Below, piece by piece: positions 1-11,469 of a stretch of 64,000 bases of DNA (its first letter is position 1; every line of letters starts with the position of its first letter). The notes under the pieces were generated by a model. The model worked only from the letters and a program-made list of their open reading frames with translations, was not told the DNA's origin and did not search any database. The stretch comes from Lasioglossum baleicum (lineage: Eukaryota > Arthropoda > Insecta > Hymenoptera > Halictidae). The stretch is taken from assembly GCF_051020765.1 (NCBI RefSeq), contig NC_134941.1, positions 11,904,001 to 11,968,000 on the forward strand, given 5' to 3'. The translations under genes and the position numbers were made by a program.

Positions 1-684
1 CATTCACGACGATATTAACTAGAAATCTTTTACGAGGAATTATTGTAGTTGGAACGCCATCAAGTATCTCAAGTGTTTTGTCATTCGTCGAATGCTTTGG
101 CGACAAAATATACAAAATTGACAGTTACTCGCACTTCATTTTCTATATAACTGTTTAAATGGAACTTTATACGACTCCAACGTAGATAAACTTTTACTCA
201 GTAAAATAACTATTTCAATGCTTCCATTGGTAATGCTTGAAACGCTAAATTTAATGTTTTGAGATTGGAATTATTCGATCTACGATCATAACTTCTGACT
301 GAATTCGAATAACTTCCCTAATTGGAATAAATTTTGGTGCCATCTGAAAGAGCGTTCTTTTAGTTTTAATAGGAGTCGTGATGAGCGCTCTAAGAGTTTC
401 CAGTTCTATGCAACAATTTCAAGCAATATGGCGTGCGAGAAGCATCATTTGCGTCACTGCTTACATTTCAGCTTAGGAAATCAGCTGTTGAAGCTAGTAA
501 AATGGTTTGCGTGGCACTGAAGACAACGCTCTATCTTACAGAACATGTAAAAAGTAATATCAAAGATTTAAAGCCGGAAATTTTAATTCGGAAGACGACG
601 ATCATTATTCAGGTGCACCGAGAAATTAGAGGAATTGCTCAACGAAAATCCGACCCAGACGCAAGGAGAATTGTAGTCACCAGA
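1..684. other. Non-coding, nothing recognised
   Basis: AT-rich sequence with no recognised exon. A 106-codon open frame at 433-753 runs into the palindromic element that follows, has no recognisable domain, and is treated as chance. Confidence 0.4.
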
Positions 685-1191
685 CAAGATTTTATTAGAG
701 TAAACTTTACTTTACCGGACTCAAAATTAGTACTTTTCTCCAACGAATTATGATGTATTTGGTATGTATTACAGTAGATTTGTACCCGAGGCGGCTGCAG
801 ATCGAAGTTTCGATCCTCTAGGATCAATAGTTGATAAACTATGATCGCTTAAAGTTGAGCATTTTTGACAGGTTTGGCGCCGCCATATTGGTTTGTAGTG
901 ACGACCGTGAGCCACTTACCTTGCCGCCCCCTCGACCTAATCCTAACCAACTTAGTAAGCGGCGTGCGACCGTCACTGCAAACCAATATGGCGGCGCCCT
1001 GTCAAAAACACTGCAGATTGCTCAACTTTAAGCGAGCATAACTCCTGAACCATTGATCCTACAGGATCGAAACTTCTGGAAATCTACTGGATTACATACC
1101 AAATGCATCATAATTCGTAGGAGAAGGCACAAATTTTGAGTCCGGTAAACCGAAGGTACATTTTACGTACATAACACGTAATAAAATCTTG
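685..1191. mobile_element. Long palindromic (fold-back/MITE-like) element
   Basis: The two halves are near-perfect reverse complements. TTTACCGGACTCAAAA near 711-726 pairs with its complement near 1134-1149, GATCCT(C/G)TAGGATCAAT near 812-829 pairs near 1053-1070, and GGCGCCGCCATATTGGTTTG near 876-896 pairs near 980-1001. Arms are about 240 bp around a short spacer near 925-950. Outer similarity (AAGATTTTATTA) extends to about 685 and 1190. No transposase frame is visible, so it is non-autonomous. No target-site duplication was identified, and the exact ends are approximate. Confidence 0.75.
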
Positions 1192-4100
1192 AGTTTCGGA
1201 AAAAAGGGGTAAGAACTTATTTGCACAGCTAATACAATACGCGATTAATGAAATGTTAATTGATTCGGCCCGTGGGCGGTTCGCATAATACCAAGCAGTG
1301 GCCGTCTCTCACCGTGGATGAATGGATATATTGGTGTCAACGGTCCACGAATGGGGACAATCGATAGAAAGTTGAAGATGATCGGCTCAATCTGGGCGTG
1401 ATCAATAGGACTCGAAATTGTAAACGCGGCAATTATATCAGTCACAATGAAGCGCCCAGCGTTCATCTTCATTGGCGGAGAGGATCGGCGATACAATTCC
1501 TCCAGCGAGCACGTCGATCACGGATTCGCTGTCGAAGTTGTTGACGGGATGAATGCTCGCTCGGGGGGGGGGGGGGGGGGATAGTTAGGATACAGTTTGA
1601 CGAGAAGACAGCGGCCGTTCAGTTTCTTCTTCGTGCGTTCCACCGATCCGATGAAAATAAACACAGAGTGGAATTCATTTAAATGCAAATTGACGCGGGT
1701 AACAGACGAGCGTGAGAGGGACCAGTGAACTGACCTATCCCTTGGTCGGGCCAGACACGATGCAGTAGAACCTGCAGACGCGTAAACAATTTTTTTACTA
1801 ATTTTAATGCGCTGGAATCCTTGCACCGCTGGAAAAAACTCGTTCATCTTTTATTCATTGTTCTTCTGTCCGACGCCGTGGACCCAGCAATAATGTTAGG
1901 GAACGTGCAACTTTTATCGCTGTGGGACGTGGGAACGGCAAGGATATAAATATCGAAGGCTGTCGTAAATTCGGTCCTTCTCGAGATTGCGCCATTGGTC
2001 GTGCGGATCGACTGGTTCGCCGTTTTCATGCAGACGGTTTTCAGTCTTCGCTGCGAGTGTTTTTGACTGGTCTTAGAACTCGTCCAGAGATCCTAGAATT
2101 TTTCCAGAGGTCCTATGATTTTTCCACGTCGACACCGGCCCTGGCACATGGCAAGGCGAGGCCGCGAAGCAGGCCTCCTTGCCCCCGGGCACGTTGGATT
2201 ACTGTTAAGTCACGTAATAAAGTGACGGTCATTATTATGCGGCTATTGCGCGTTGCATGCTTCCAACTCATACTATTAAAATAGTAATGAGACACGATAC
2301 GACCGGAGGATTCCTTCGCCGCGCTAAATACCGCCGGGCGAATAGTATCCTCTTTCACGGTTTACGATCTGGACGCGCCGCTGCTCCGGTCCAGCAGATC
2401 CTGCCCGAGGGGAAGATCGTCGTGCGATGATCCATGCCGAAAGATTCGCCGGGACACGCTCCGGGGGGTCCCGCTGGATCCTCGGGAACGATGGAAATTA
2501 GGAAATGTAAATTGGAATTTCTCCCCGATACCCGGACCCAGCTCGATATTAAATTCCTCGGCTTTTATTATCGTTTCGAGGCATCCGCCCTCTGGAGAAC
2601 ATCCGTTTGACGTTAATCGGTGTCGGTTAATACGCTGCTGCCGGTTCCTTTGAACCAATTAATCGCTTACCTTTGGTGTAAGACGGTCCACGGAACTGTC
2701 CCTGAAAATTTGCTGTCGGTGGATCAGCAAGATTCTTTGTCTGATTCTTCATTTTCGTCTTATGTAAAGAGGACTCTGGACCTATCGCGTGCGAGTATCT
2801 CGCGATTTGTCCGAGAATTGCGAGAACGTTTCGAGAGGCAAAATCATGGTCTTCCAAAGAGGTGGAATCTTGTAGGGAACGTCTGGAGCAGGACAGATTT
2901 TACGAGGTAGCCGTGCCGCGGTAAAACTCGATCGAACGACAGCCCTCGTTACGATTATCGCTGGACCATTCGTATCAAACCGGGTTCTACAGCTCGTAAA
3001 GCGTGCACGGGATCCCTTCGACTCGTCTTCACGGCCCACTGGCCTACATTTCCCTTAATTTCATTCACGAGCGTAAGCGACATCTTGAAAATTCATCGGA
3101 ATGGTCGGAATCGGGGTTTCAACCCCGTGCCCTCTTTCTCTCTCGAGCATTCTCGACGCGACAGGCACCATCCATGCTGCGTGTGTACGCATCCGACGCC
3201 ACTATTTATAGAGTCCCATTACCTTGCGAATAATTGAGTTTGGCTTTCGTTCGCATCTGGCACATTCAGCCTGCTCCCGTTCCTCGCAATCAGTACTCGC
3301 CGACGTTTTTCCACGGCTAGTCCGCCGACACTTTGATCCTCTCTCTCACGGTTCCACCGCGATATGGGGATCCAGATCGCGAGAAGATCCTTTGCTGGAA
3401 AATAACGAGACTGTGGTGGACTGGACTCCAGCTGGAAATGGTCAGTGGCCCCGGAAATCAATCCGTTCAATTTTATTTCGCGATATTCCGTAGCATTCAG
3501 AGCTTATTCCCGTTTAAAAATGAGTAGGGAGCAGGAAGAGGTCGGAGAGGGAAGATATTCTTGGCTTTGAAAGGTCGACGACGGTGGCAACGGTGTGGAG
3601 TAGGCGTGGCTTGCACCGAATGGGCGTGGCCTCCTTGCTCTCGGTTTCCGTGGAACCCGACCACAGCCCCCCCTTCGATATCTCTAATCTGTTACTAACT
3701 AACCAAACATTTTAACATACAATGTCGAGGACAGAATTGGAAGAATAAACAAACAATAAAACGATAGTGCAAGAAAGATAGGATCGCTGGAAGCATGGAT
3801 TTTGGCAAGGACAGAAAAAGAATGGATAAAAACGTGCGGAAGAAGTCTTGATACGGTTCCGCGACCTCGTTTTTGTTCGGGAGGCCAGTGGTTCGGCAAG
3901 AAAGAATATTTACTGGGTCGGGTCGGATTTCTCTCTTGAATTGATAACAATAATCGCGAGCCTAATGCGATCCCCTCGAAGTAGAGACGTCTTTCGCAAA
4001 CGTTGTTCTCGTTCTGCGAGCGCGCAGCCGGTCGGCGGACGTTGAAAAACGGAACGATAGAGATAAATGAATGAACGGTGGCGAGTGATAAGCGGCGGAC

Positions 4101-5300
4101 TCGGGCCGAAAATAGGACGTGCAACTAGACAACCGGTTAATTAGCGAGCCGGCACCCGGCCGGGTTCTAATTATTTTCCACGGTCGTGTGCTGGGGAATT
4201 AAACCGAAACGATCGGCCCGTGCCGCGGGAACCTCTCGCAGGCCGCAAGGCTAACTGGATAATCGCGTAATCGGTAAGAGTTTTCACGTCGGCCAATTGC
4301 TGATAATTGTTGACCCTCTTAGGAACAACTGCCAGACGAGACGACGCGGCGCAGAGGAAAAGCAACGTTCGCGATTCTAATAATCCCAAATCGGCTCGGT
4401 ACTTTCTAATTAATAGAAAGAATCCGCTGGGACTGCTAATGAAATTTAAACTGCCGAGGTCGGGTATTGAATTCCAATCGCACGGATGTGGGAAAGAATT
4501 CTAATCGCTGGCCGGATTATGCTAACTTCGCCGGAAAGTATTAGCATCTATAAAAGTTGAATCGAACAAAATGGAGAACATACCGCGAAACTGAAGACCT
4601 ATGAATAAAAGTGATCGTGTGCTTTCCTCGGTAGAAAATCGTTTTTAGGAAAAAGTGTGAGCACTTTTACAGCGAGATAACGTTTGAACGATAAACGCCT
4701 GACTGGTTTGACCGAACGCTCCTCGCCAGAGGTCTAGATAGAAGGCAGTTAATAAATTTAATTGGTTCCGCGATCGAGAGATACTGGGAAAGAAGTCTGC
4801 CGTGGAGAGAGTCGGTCTCCACAAATCTTTCGGATCGCAGCTGCAATTTGTTTTCCGGAAACAGAGGCTCGTCCGTTTCCACCGGCGAGAACGCGAATTT
4901 CAATATCTCAATCCACGCCGGCCAGGGGTCGTGCACTTCTAACGAACTGCAGCTGCATAACTCTCACAGTCCGTTGCACCGTAGGCGCAAACTGCATGTC
5001 CGCACGCGAGTTTAAATCCCATCTTACGTACGCATCGCGTTCGCCAGCGATCGATATCGCGTGGAAATTATCGCTTGTTCCGATGGCGTTTCGATGACAT
5101 CGTGACTTCGCCCACGCAATCGATAGACCCCCTCCACGCGCCAGCAATTTACCATACTCGAACACCGTAAAAACTTCTCGCTAGAACCGAGTATCTTTAC
5201 CGGCTTCTCTATTTTTATTCCGTTCCGAAAATTTCGAGAACTGGCAAACCGTGGTCGTAGATATTTAATGAGAAATGTTCAGCTAATCAAATTCTCGAAA
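1192..5300. other. Non-coding GC-rich stretch, probably intronic
   Basis: No frame here resembles a known protein or the missing Liprin-alpha N-terminus. An 18-base run of G lies at 1563-1580. The rest is unique-looking, CpG-rich sequence with many scattered chance open frames on both strands. It is probably part of a long 5' intron of Liprin-alpha, because the first visible exon of that gene begins at a splice acceptor downstream. Confidence 0.4.
1563..1580. repeat. Poly-G tract (18 G)
   Basis: An uninterrupted run of 18 guanines on the + strand. It is a length-unstable homopolymer that could adopt a G-quadruplex; exact length may be an assembly estimate. Confidence 0.9.
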
Positions 5301-5365
5301 TCTAGCTGCACGGTAGTGCACCAGCCAAGTTCTCGCAGTACCTCCTTTTACACGAAACAACTTAG
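5301..5365 (+). repeat. Dispersed repeat segment, copy 1
   Basis: About 65 bp containing GCACGGTAGTGCACC and CTCCTTTTACACGAAACAAC, repeated nearly identically at 47967-48031. In both places a second shared segment follows downstream (5943-6191 and 48212-48456), so the pairs probably belong to one longer dispersed family. Confidence 0.75.
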
Positions 5366-5841
5366 CCGTTTTTTAGAGGCTTGTAACTCGGCACTGGAGG
5401 CAGACGGAGAGATGTAATTTCGTACACTTGTTAAATACTAACATGTCTCAATATTGACAAAACATTAATCTTCCAACATTAGTAGGTTCCGAGATATAGG
5501 ACCTCAAAAATCGCTAAATTTGTCACTGACTGACTGATTGACAGATCATCAAAATCTTTTGGGTACTTCCCATTGACCTACAAGCTTGAAATTTGGTACA
5601 TAGGTCCACCATAACAAACACTCAAAGAAATAATTATCAAAGTTTGAAATTTTACACCTTAAAGGGGTGGTATTGAAAAAAAACATTACGAAATAGGTAT
5701 AAATAGGTAGTAAAACGAACATGCATTTATTAATTTACTTAATGTCTACCTTAAAGATAAAAAATGTTTAGGATTTAATGAATCAGGGATAAGAATAATA
5801 TCTACTTGATAATTGATGAAATTTCAACAAAAATGGATGAA

Positions 5842-6191
5842 ATCCCAACAAAAACATCCTGTAAAAAGCGTTTGTAAAAATTAGTTTAAAAGAACGCTAT
5901 TTACTTTTTAAAGAGTCGCATGGAGGGCTAAATTATTCAAACTTGGCCGTTACTTTTTAAACCAGTGGCCATAAAAGGTGTTAGGTAGCGGCCAAGTTTG
6001 AATAATTTAGCCCTCCATGTAACTCTTTAAAAATTAAATAGCGTTCTTTTAAACTAATTTTTACAAACGCTTTTGTCAGTATTGCGAGAGGTATTTCTAA
6101 GCTAACGAACTTGGTCGTGTTTTGTTTGATCTCACAACTTTTTACGGCCATAGGAACTTGGCTCCTGTTTACAGGATGTTTTTGTTGGGAT
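5842..6191. mobile_element. Fold-back element with ATCCCAACAAAAACATCCTGT ends
   Basis: The left end begins ATCCCAACAAAAACATCCTG and the right end is its reverse complement. Inner arms (about 5862-5946 and 5988-6075) are also inverted copies, centred near 5967. The right arm carries about 100 bp absent from the left, so the element looks like a deletion derivative. A partial copy of the right part lies at 48212-48456. No coding capacity and no clear target-site duplication were seen. Confidence 0.75.
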
Positions 6192-6861
6192 AGATACATC
6201 TGCTCCACACATTCGCAGAATTTCCGGAACGAGAAACCTCATCGGTCTTTAAAAATTAATTAACCACTCCCGAAGGCAACGTTACAACGTTCTATATGCA
6301 GCGATTCTCGATTACGCTGCCATTAATTTTTATCACGTCAGTGTATCTATGTTAAACCACATCGCGCCGGCGTTTATCGCCGCATAATCTTCCCCGCGTT
6401 CATTTTATTCCACCCCGCGACGGCATTGCGTTACATAAAAATGATCCGGCTTAACGAGCAGATTGTATTATGAACGATTCATTTTATTGGCTGTCAATAA
6501 CGATCGGCAAAAACATCGCGACACGCGCGTACACTTTTTCGTTCGCGATTCATTCGCGGAAACGTTAATTGAACGTGTCCGGGTCAATGGAAATGTTACG
6601 CTCCCGGCACGGTGATATTACTACAGAATAAATATTTAACTGCGGCGTTAATTACTTCCGATCCATTAACACGTATCACCACACGCCGGCACACTCTCGC
6701 GAATCAATTTGTTCGGTCGTGCACGCGGGGAGGGGAGAAACAAAGTTGTTTTTACCTGGAAAATTATTCGAACACCTGTGCTCGGATGTGATCGATTCGC
6801 GAGAGTCTATTGCCGAGGCCGGTTCCGAATCGAGTCAATAAACTACCGATTTTATCAGTAT
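6192..6861. other. Non-coding, GC-rich, host sequence
   Basis: No exon was recognised. The sequence has high CpG with ATTAAT-type motifs, similar in texture to 7440-7750, from which it is separated by the transposon at 6871-7430. Confidence 0.35.
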
Positions 6862-6870
6862 TTCGCGGAG

Positions 6871-7430
6871 GGGTTCGTCGACAACCCATTTCACCGACAC
6901 TGTTTTCATCGACACGGTCAAATCGTCGACAAATTCATCGACACGATTTGACCGACACTATTCTATTTGTGGAATTATTGTACAGTTCTGTTATGTTTTG
7001 TAGTCTGTATATGTACATTCGTAGCATTCGTTCTGTCTATTCACATTTTTTAAATGTATTTACACAATTATGTTTGAAATTAAATGAAATATTATGATTT
7101 TTTATTCATTTGTGTATACCTATTAATAAAGTTTGTTTATTTGAAGAAATTCTGATTAATAAAGTAGCGATAAAAACTTTGATCTAAGTAACAATGCTTT
7201 GTAATTCTCTTTAGTATTTTTAAACAAGCAACTAAATGCGTCGAGAACATAACAATCATAATAACGATTAGTCTACATTAGCAAGTACGCGAATTTGGTG
7301 TCAGTGGAAATGAATGAACTGAAACTTATCGCTAAAAACGGACTGTCGATGAAAACATATGTCTACGATTTGACCGTGTCGATGAAAACAGTGTCGGCGA
7401 AATGGGTTTTCGACGAACCAAGGGTAACCC
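6871..7430. mobile_element. Non-autonomous TIR element with 9-bp target-site duplication
   Basis: Direct repeats TTCGCGGAG flank it at 6862-6870 and 7431-7439. Inside are inverted repeats of about 60 bp: the left end reads GGGTTCGTCGACAACCC and the right end, reverse complemented, GGGTTACCCTTGGTTCGTCG, after which both share ACCCATTTC(A/G)CCGACACTG and CATCGACACGGTCAAATCGT. The termini are rich in (T/C)CGACA(C/A) units. The 560-bp body is AT-rich without a transposase. A 9-bp duplication suggests Mutator-like mobilisation, but the TIR was not matched to a named family. Confidence 0.75.
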
Positions 7431-7439
7431 TTCGCGGAG

Positions 7440-7943
7440 ATGATCACGAGAGCTCGACGTTGTTGGTTCGATCATTTCCTTCCTCGTGCAACAAGTAGCC
7501 GAAAGATACCGCGCCGGTAATTAAACGGAATTTTTCCCCGCGGCGGGAAATATCGTTCCCACGGCCGGACACGTATTTCCACCGGCGGAACAGCAATTAA
7601 CGACGTCGCGTCGTTATCTGGAATCCTTCCGATCCCGTCGCGCACGTATCATCGCCATTAATTCGGCGCAGAATTAAAATTTCCCTCCCTTTACCCTCGC
7701 TTTTCCTACCGGGACTCGAGGATCGCCGCCTAGATTGCGCATCCCCTGCAAATTCATTTTAATTCGATTATCTTCGTCGTCCGACTGCAGATTCCACGTC
7801 AGGTACCATCGATAGCAACTCTCGAATTACCTTGAAATCGTTGGCGGTATTAACCCATTGCGTACTCTGATTTCCGTTTCGAATCGTGCACTAAGGAGTA
7901 GCATAAAAATATTTGCTCAAATTTAACCTCTGGCATGGAAAGA
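7440..7943. other. Non-coding, GC-rich host sequence
   Basis: No exon was recognised. It lies between the 9-bp-duplication element and the TTAA element, and is CpG-rich with ATTAA motifs. Confidence 0.35.
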
Positions 7944-7947
7944 TTAA

Positions 7948-8734
7948 GGGGGAAACCTGTGTAAATGGCCCGTTTTTCAAGGATTTTGTTTAAAAAATGT
8001 AATGCTTAGATCGATCTAAAATTTCAGGTATTATTTATTGGTTATAGTGTAACAAAAAGTATTTTTTGTAAGAATGAATTGTTAATAATAATTCTGCAAT
8101 GACGGCTTCAAAATGGCATCCGGTAAATGCACCGTGCAGCGTACAGAGCACAAAAATGATCTGAAACAAAAAAATCCAAATGCAATCGTTAGTTTATGCA
8201 AAAACGCTCAGCATGACGTTTTTCTTTTTTAAAATTTGCAAAATTGCAGAAATGGCGACGTTTTGAAGAAAAACGTATTTTCTGATAGAAATAATTGGTA
8301 ATAACAATATTTTAAATAAAAAATTAAAAAATCGGAGCTCGTCATGCTGAGGCCAATTGTTCATTGAACATATATACCAAGTTTCATAAAGATCGAGTAA
8401 TTAGTTTTTGAGCTACATTGCACGGCGTGCGAAATTTTGCGTTTCGAGAAAAATGCGTTTAAAGTTTGATTAAAGTAATAGAAAAGCGGTGTTTTGCTAA
8501 TCTGCGATTCCAGGGCCATAGAACAGATCTTCCTCTTTGTCAAAATGTTGCATTTCAGCCGTTAAGCTTAGCGGACTTCGAGCGAAGCGCTCGCTTCACT
8601 TTATTTTGAAAATAACGTACAAGAACATCTCTGATAGCTTTCTAACTTTTCTTATCGTATTCCCGAGGAAATTTCCTATCGATTTAAGCAAAAAAGAAAT
8701 GCTCAAAAATTTCATTTTACACAGGTTTCCCCCC
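7948..8734. mobile_element. piggyBac-like non-autonomous element (TTAA flanks)
   Basis: TTAA is duplicated at 7944-7947 and 8735-8738. The terminal inverted repeats are GGGGGAAACCTGTGTAAATG on the left and, reverse complemented, GGGGGGAAACCTGTGTAAAATG on the right. TTAA target specificity is characteristic of the piggyBac superfamily. The roughly 787-bp interior is AT-rich with only short open frames and no recognisable transposase, so it is a MITE-like derivative. Confidence 0.8.
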
Positions 8735-8738
8735 TTAA

Positions 8739-10276
8739 AAAATTTGGTACTTCATGGGCTGAGCAGTGTACAATTCGACGTGCTCCGGTAAGAAAGCTCA
8801 CGAGGGGATATCGATTGAGAACCGGTTTTCCTATTGAGCGCATTTGACGAGCTTCATCGTGGCGGAAAGCTGGCGACGGAATAGTCGCTCGCAATTAGAC
8901 AAAGTGAGTGGGAGAGTGCCGTGCGGGGCGTCGTTAATTTCCTCGAAATTGGACAATGGTGTATACCGTTGACACGGCTTTTGTTGCCCGTCCCTGCTGC
9001 TTCTCTCCTCTCTTTATTCGTGGAAACGCACCACGGGGTCCTCGACTAGATTACCATTCGAGAGGATTAGTTTCTCCTTACTAATCGGCGGCGATGAATG
9101 TTGAATGGGCCTATGCCTGCGCGCCTGCCTGCCTGTTCGACGTTCACCGGTGTACAATAACAAATCATTAATTCGTTACCGGGATCGAGTGTACACGCCG
9201 CGTCGTTGATCCGCCAGCAACGATTCTCACGCGTTCGCCCTCCGGCAAATTGATACGGCCGTGAGAAACTTTGTTACATGCAAATTAATCTTGCAAAATT
9301 GATCGGGGACCGATATTCGGCCAGATTGCTCGGGAATCGTTCGTTCGATCCCCGTGCGTACACAGAAGCACAGCAATCACCGAGACTCTCGCCCCGTGAT
9401 CGTGTTCGAAGAGATCTCTCACGAGTCGCCGCCGAAATAATTAAGATTCGGGAACTTGTTATTTAAATCGGGACCCTCCTTCTTCGTGTAGCCCCGATCT
9501 CATCGGCCCTGCATTTCCCGATGATCTCGCTCGCAGCTCGCGCTGTCGATGGGTTAATAGGATTCCCCCGCCGTCTGTAATTAATCAGCCTCTTCCGGGA
9601 TAATGAGTTCTTTGCGAGCGGCACATCGATATTCCTCCCCTCTCTCACTTACCCTCCTCCCGAGAGCGATATCCGGCGAAGGCTTAAGGAGACATTCTTC
9701 TTTTCGAGGCGGTTTTTCCGCGAATTTTTAGCGTTTTTTTGCCAGAAAAACCACCACACCTGTTGCATTGCCATTTTGCACACGTATTCATTCGTTCTTC
9801 AAGTGCACGTGTGAATTTTTTCAAGTGAAAGTAAGAAGAATTACACGAGTTATACAGGGTGTGTCCGTTAAGTTATGTCACCACTTTTTAGGCATTTCCA
9901 GTGGTGCAATTAAAAAATGTTTTAGACCAAAGTTTGTCAGTACTTGGTGAGCTACATGTTCGTATATTCTTAAATCTGAAAAAATGCTTTTTACGTAAAA
10001 AAGTGATGGTCACCTTGACTTTTTTAAATGGCACCATATGTTTTGGACATCATGGGATTGTTTTTGACGTCGAGACGAATTTGACAGTGTACTATACTAT
10101 GACCTTTCGAATTGAAATCGAAGATCAAAAACCAGAAAACCCCCCGTTTTCCCTGTAAACGACGTTAATCGGTCAATTTTTAACCGGTTCGAGGTGTTTC
10201 CAGCTTTCCGTTCCAAGTCTCGCGGAAATTGGAGCTGCTCGAGTGCTACGGATAAACGGAAAAACAGGACAGAACC

Positions 10277-10277
<1 letters not shown>
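8739..10277. other. Non-coding, probable intron
   Basis: No exon was recognised. Around 9855-9875 there is ATACAGGGTGTGTCCGTTAA, resembling the ACAGGGTG motif that recurs near 48187, so part of 9680-10160 is probably repeat-derived. Confidence 0.35.

Positions 10278-10342
<65 letters not shown>
10278..10342. repeat. (CT)n microsatellite
   Basis: About 65 bp of uninterrupted CT dinucleotides in the probable 5' intron of Liprin-alpha. It is the longest perfect dinucleotide array in the window. GAGA on the other strand could bind GAGA-type factors, but nothing local shows that it does. Confidence 0.95.
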
Positions 10343-10345
<3 letters not shown>

Positions 10346-11469
10346 GTCTCGTTCGGAGTAGTCGAGATTACTGAAGTTTGTATTACGGAGTAAAGTCGGC
10401 TGTTTCCTAATTGGGAGCCTGTCCGTTCAAAACTAGATACCTGCTCCGAAAATATCGGTTTAAAACGGTTACATCAAGCTTCTAATTAAAACAATTATGG
10501 CGGACTTTTATTCCGAACAATTGCGACCCGAGAACCGTTTCCAACCTGGTTCTGGTTTATTTTCTGCGATGTATTCCGAGCGTCCAGTCAATGATCTTGT
10601 ATAAAACAACGCGAAAATTGGCGACAGAAAAGAATCGACAAAAATGTCCTCTTTTAAGCAGTCCCCAGAACTCGATGTTCGATAATCATATTTGTCAGGG
10701 TCCACAGGAGACCGTGTTATCCTTTAAAGAGAGCATCCAGCCGGTCCGCGTTGTTTTCCAACAGCGGAGCTCCGGTATCGATCAGCGGCATTTATAAATA
10801 AATATACAGCATTCAGCTAGAATGTCGAGCGGAAGTAACGTGTACGAAGATGAAAGTGCAGCCTCCCAGAGGGGCGAACTTTGTGTCGGAGCTCCCGGGT
10901 GAGCGGTACCCTAAAATATTTCAGTCTGCGACTTGCGAACTGCTGCTCGACGCAGAAGTAGAACTACTTGTCGAACCGATCTTCTTTGGTAGAAGCTGAT
11001 TCCTTTCTAATGCTCCACTTCAGCATCGGTCCCGACGAAGACTAACTCGGCTCTTTGTGGTCTTTGCCTCGAAACGTTTTAAATGTAAGAAGATTTGTAG
11101 AAGCCTCTGAAGAAAGATCTATTGAATTACCAAAACTTCTTTCTGTTTCTCTGAATAATGCAAATGTATGAACGAATTTGAAACGTTAACCCATCTGCAG
11201 ATCGTCCGTGAATATAAGAGAAGATTGGTTTGGTGATCGTTAGACAGCGGATTTTATGCATTTGTAACAAAAATGAGTATTAAGGTTGTTGGATAAGATC
11301 CGCGCTATCTAGCGATCATTTTCTGGTTTCCCTTGCGACGAAGTGGGTAATGCTGAAGCATTTTTCCACAAAATCGCCAGGGGAGAGAAGATAGAGGATG
11401 GTCGCAGAAGGGTTAATAGAGACGCATTTCCGTGGCACGTGGTGAAAGATGCTCCGTTTCTGATTTCAG
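10343..11469. other. Non-coding sequence upstream of first visible Liprin-alpha exon
   Basis: It ends in the acceptor TTTCTGATTTCAG at 11469. An ATG at 10822 follows a TATA-like AT stretch and runs to a good donor at 10899, but the phase does not join the next exon, so it is not called as coding. It could still belong to an untranslated exon. Confidence 0.35.

Noticed and set aside
433..753. 106-codon open frame
   Set aside because: It runs into the palindromic element and has no recognisable protein similarity.
10822..10898. ATG-led exon with a good donor upstream of the first Liprin-alpha exon
   Set aside because: Neither ATG (10822 or 10850) gives a phase compatible with exon 11470-11571, and the third frame has a stop with no following ATG. 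It may be an untranslated exon at most.
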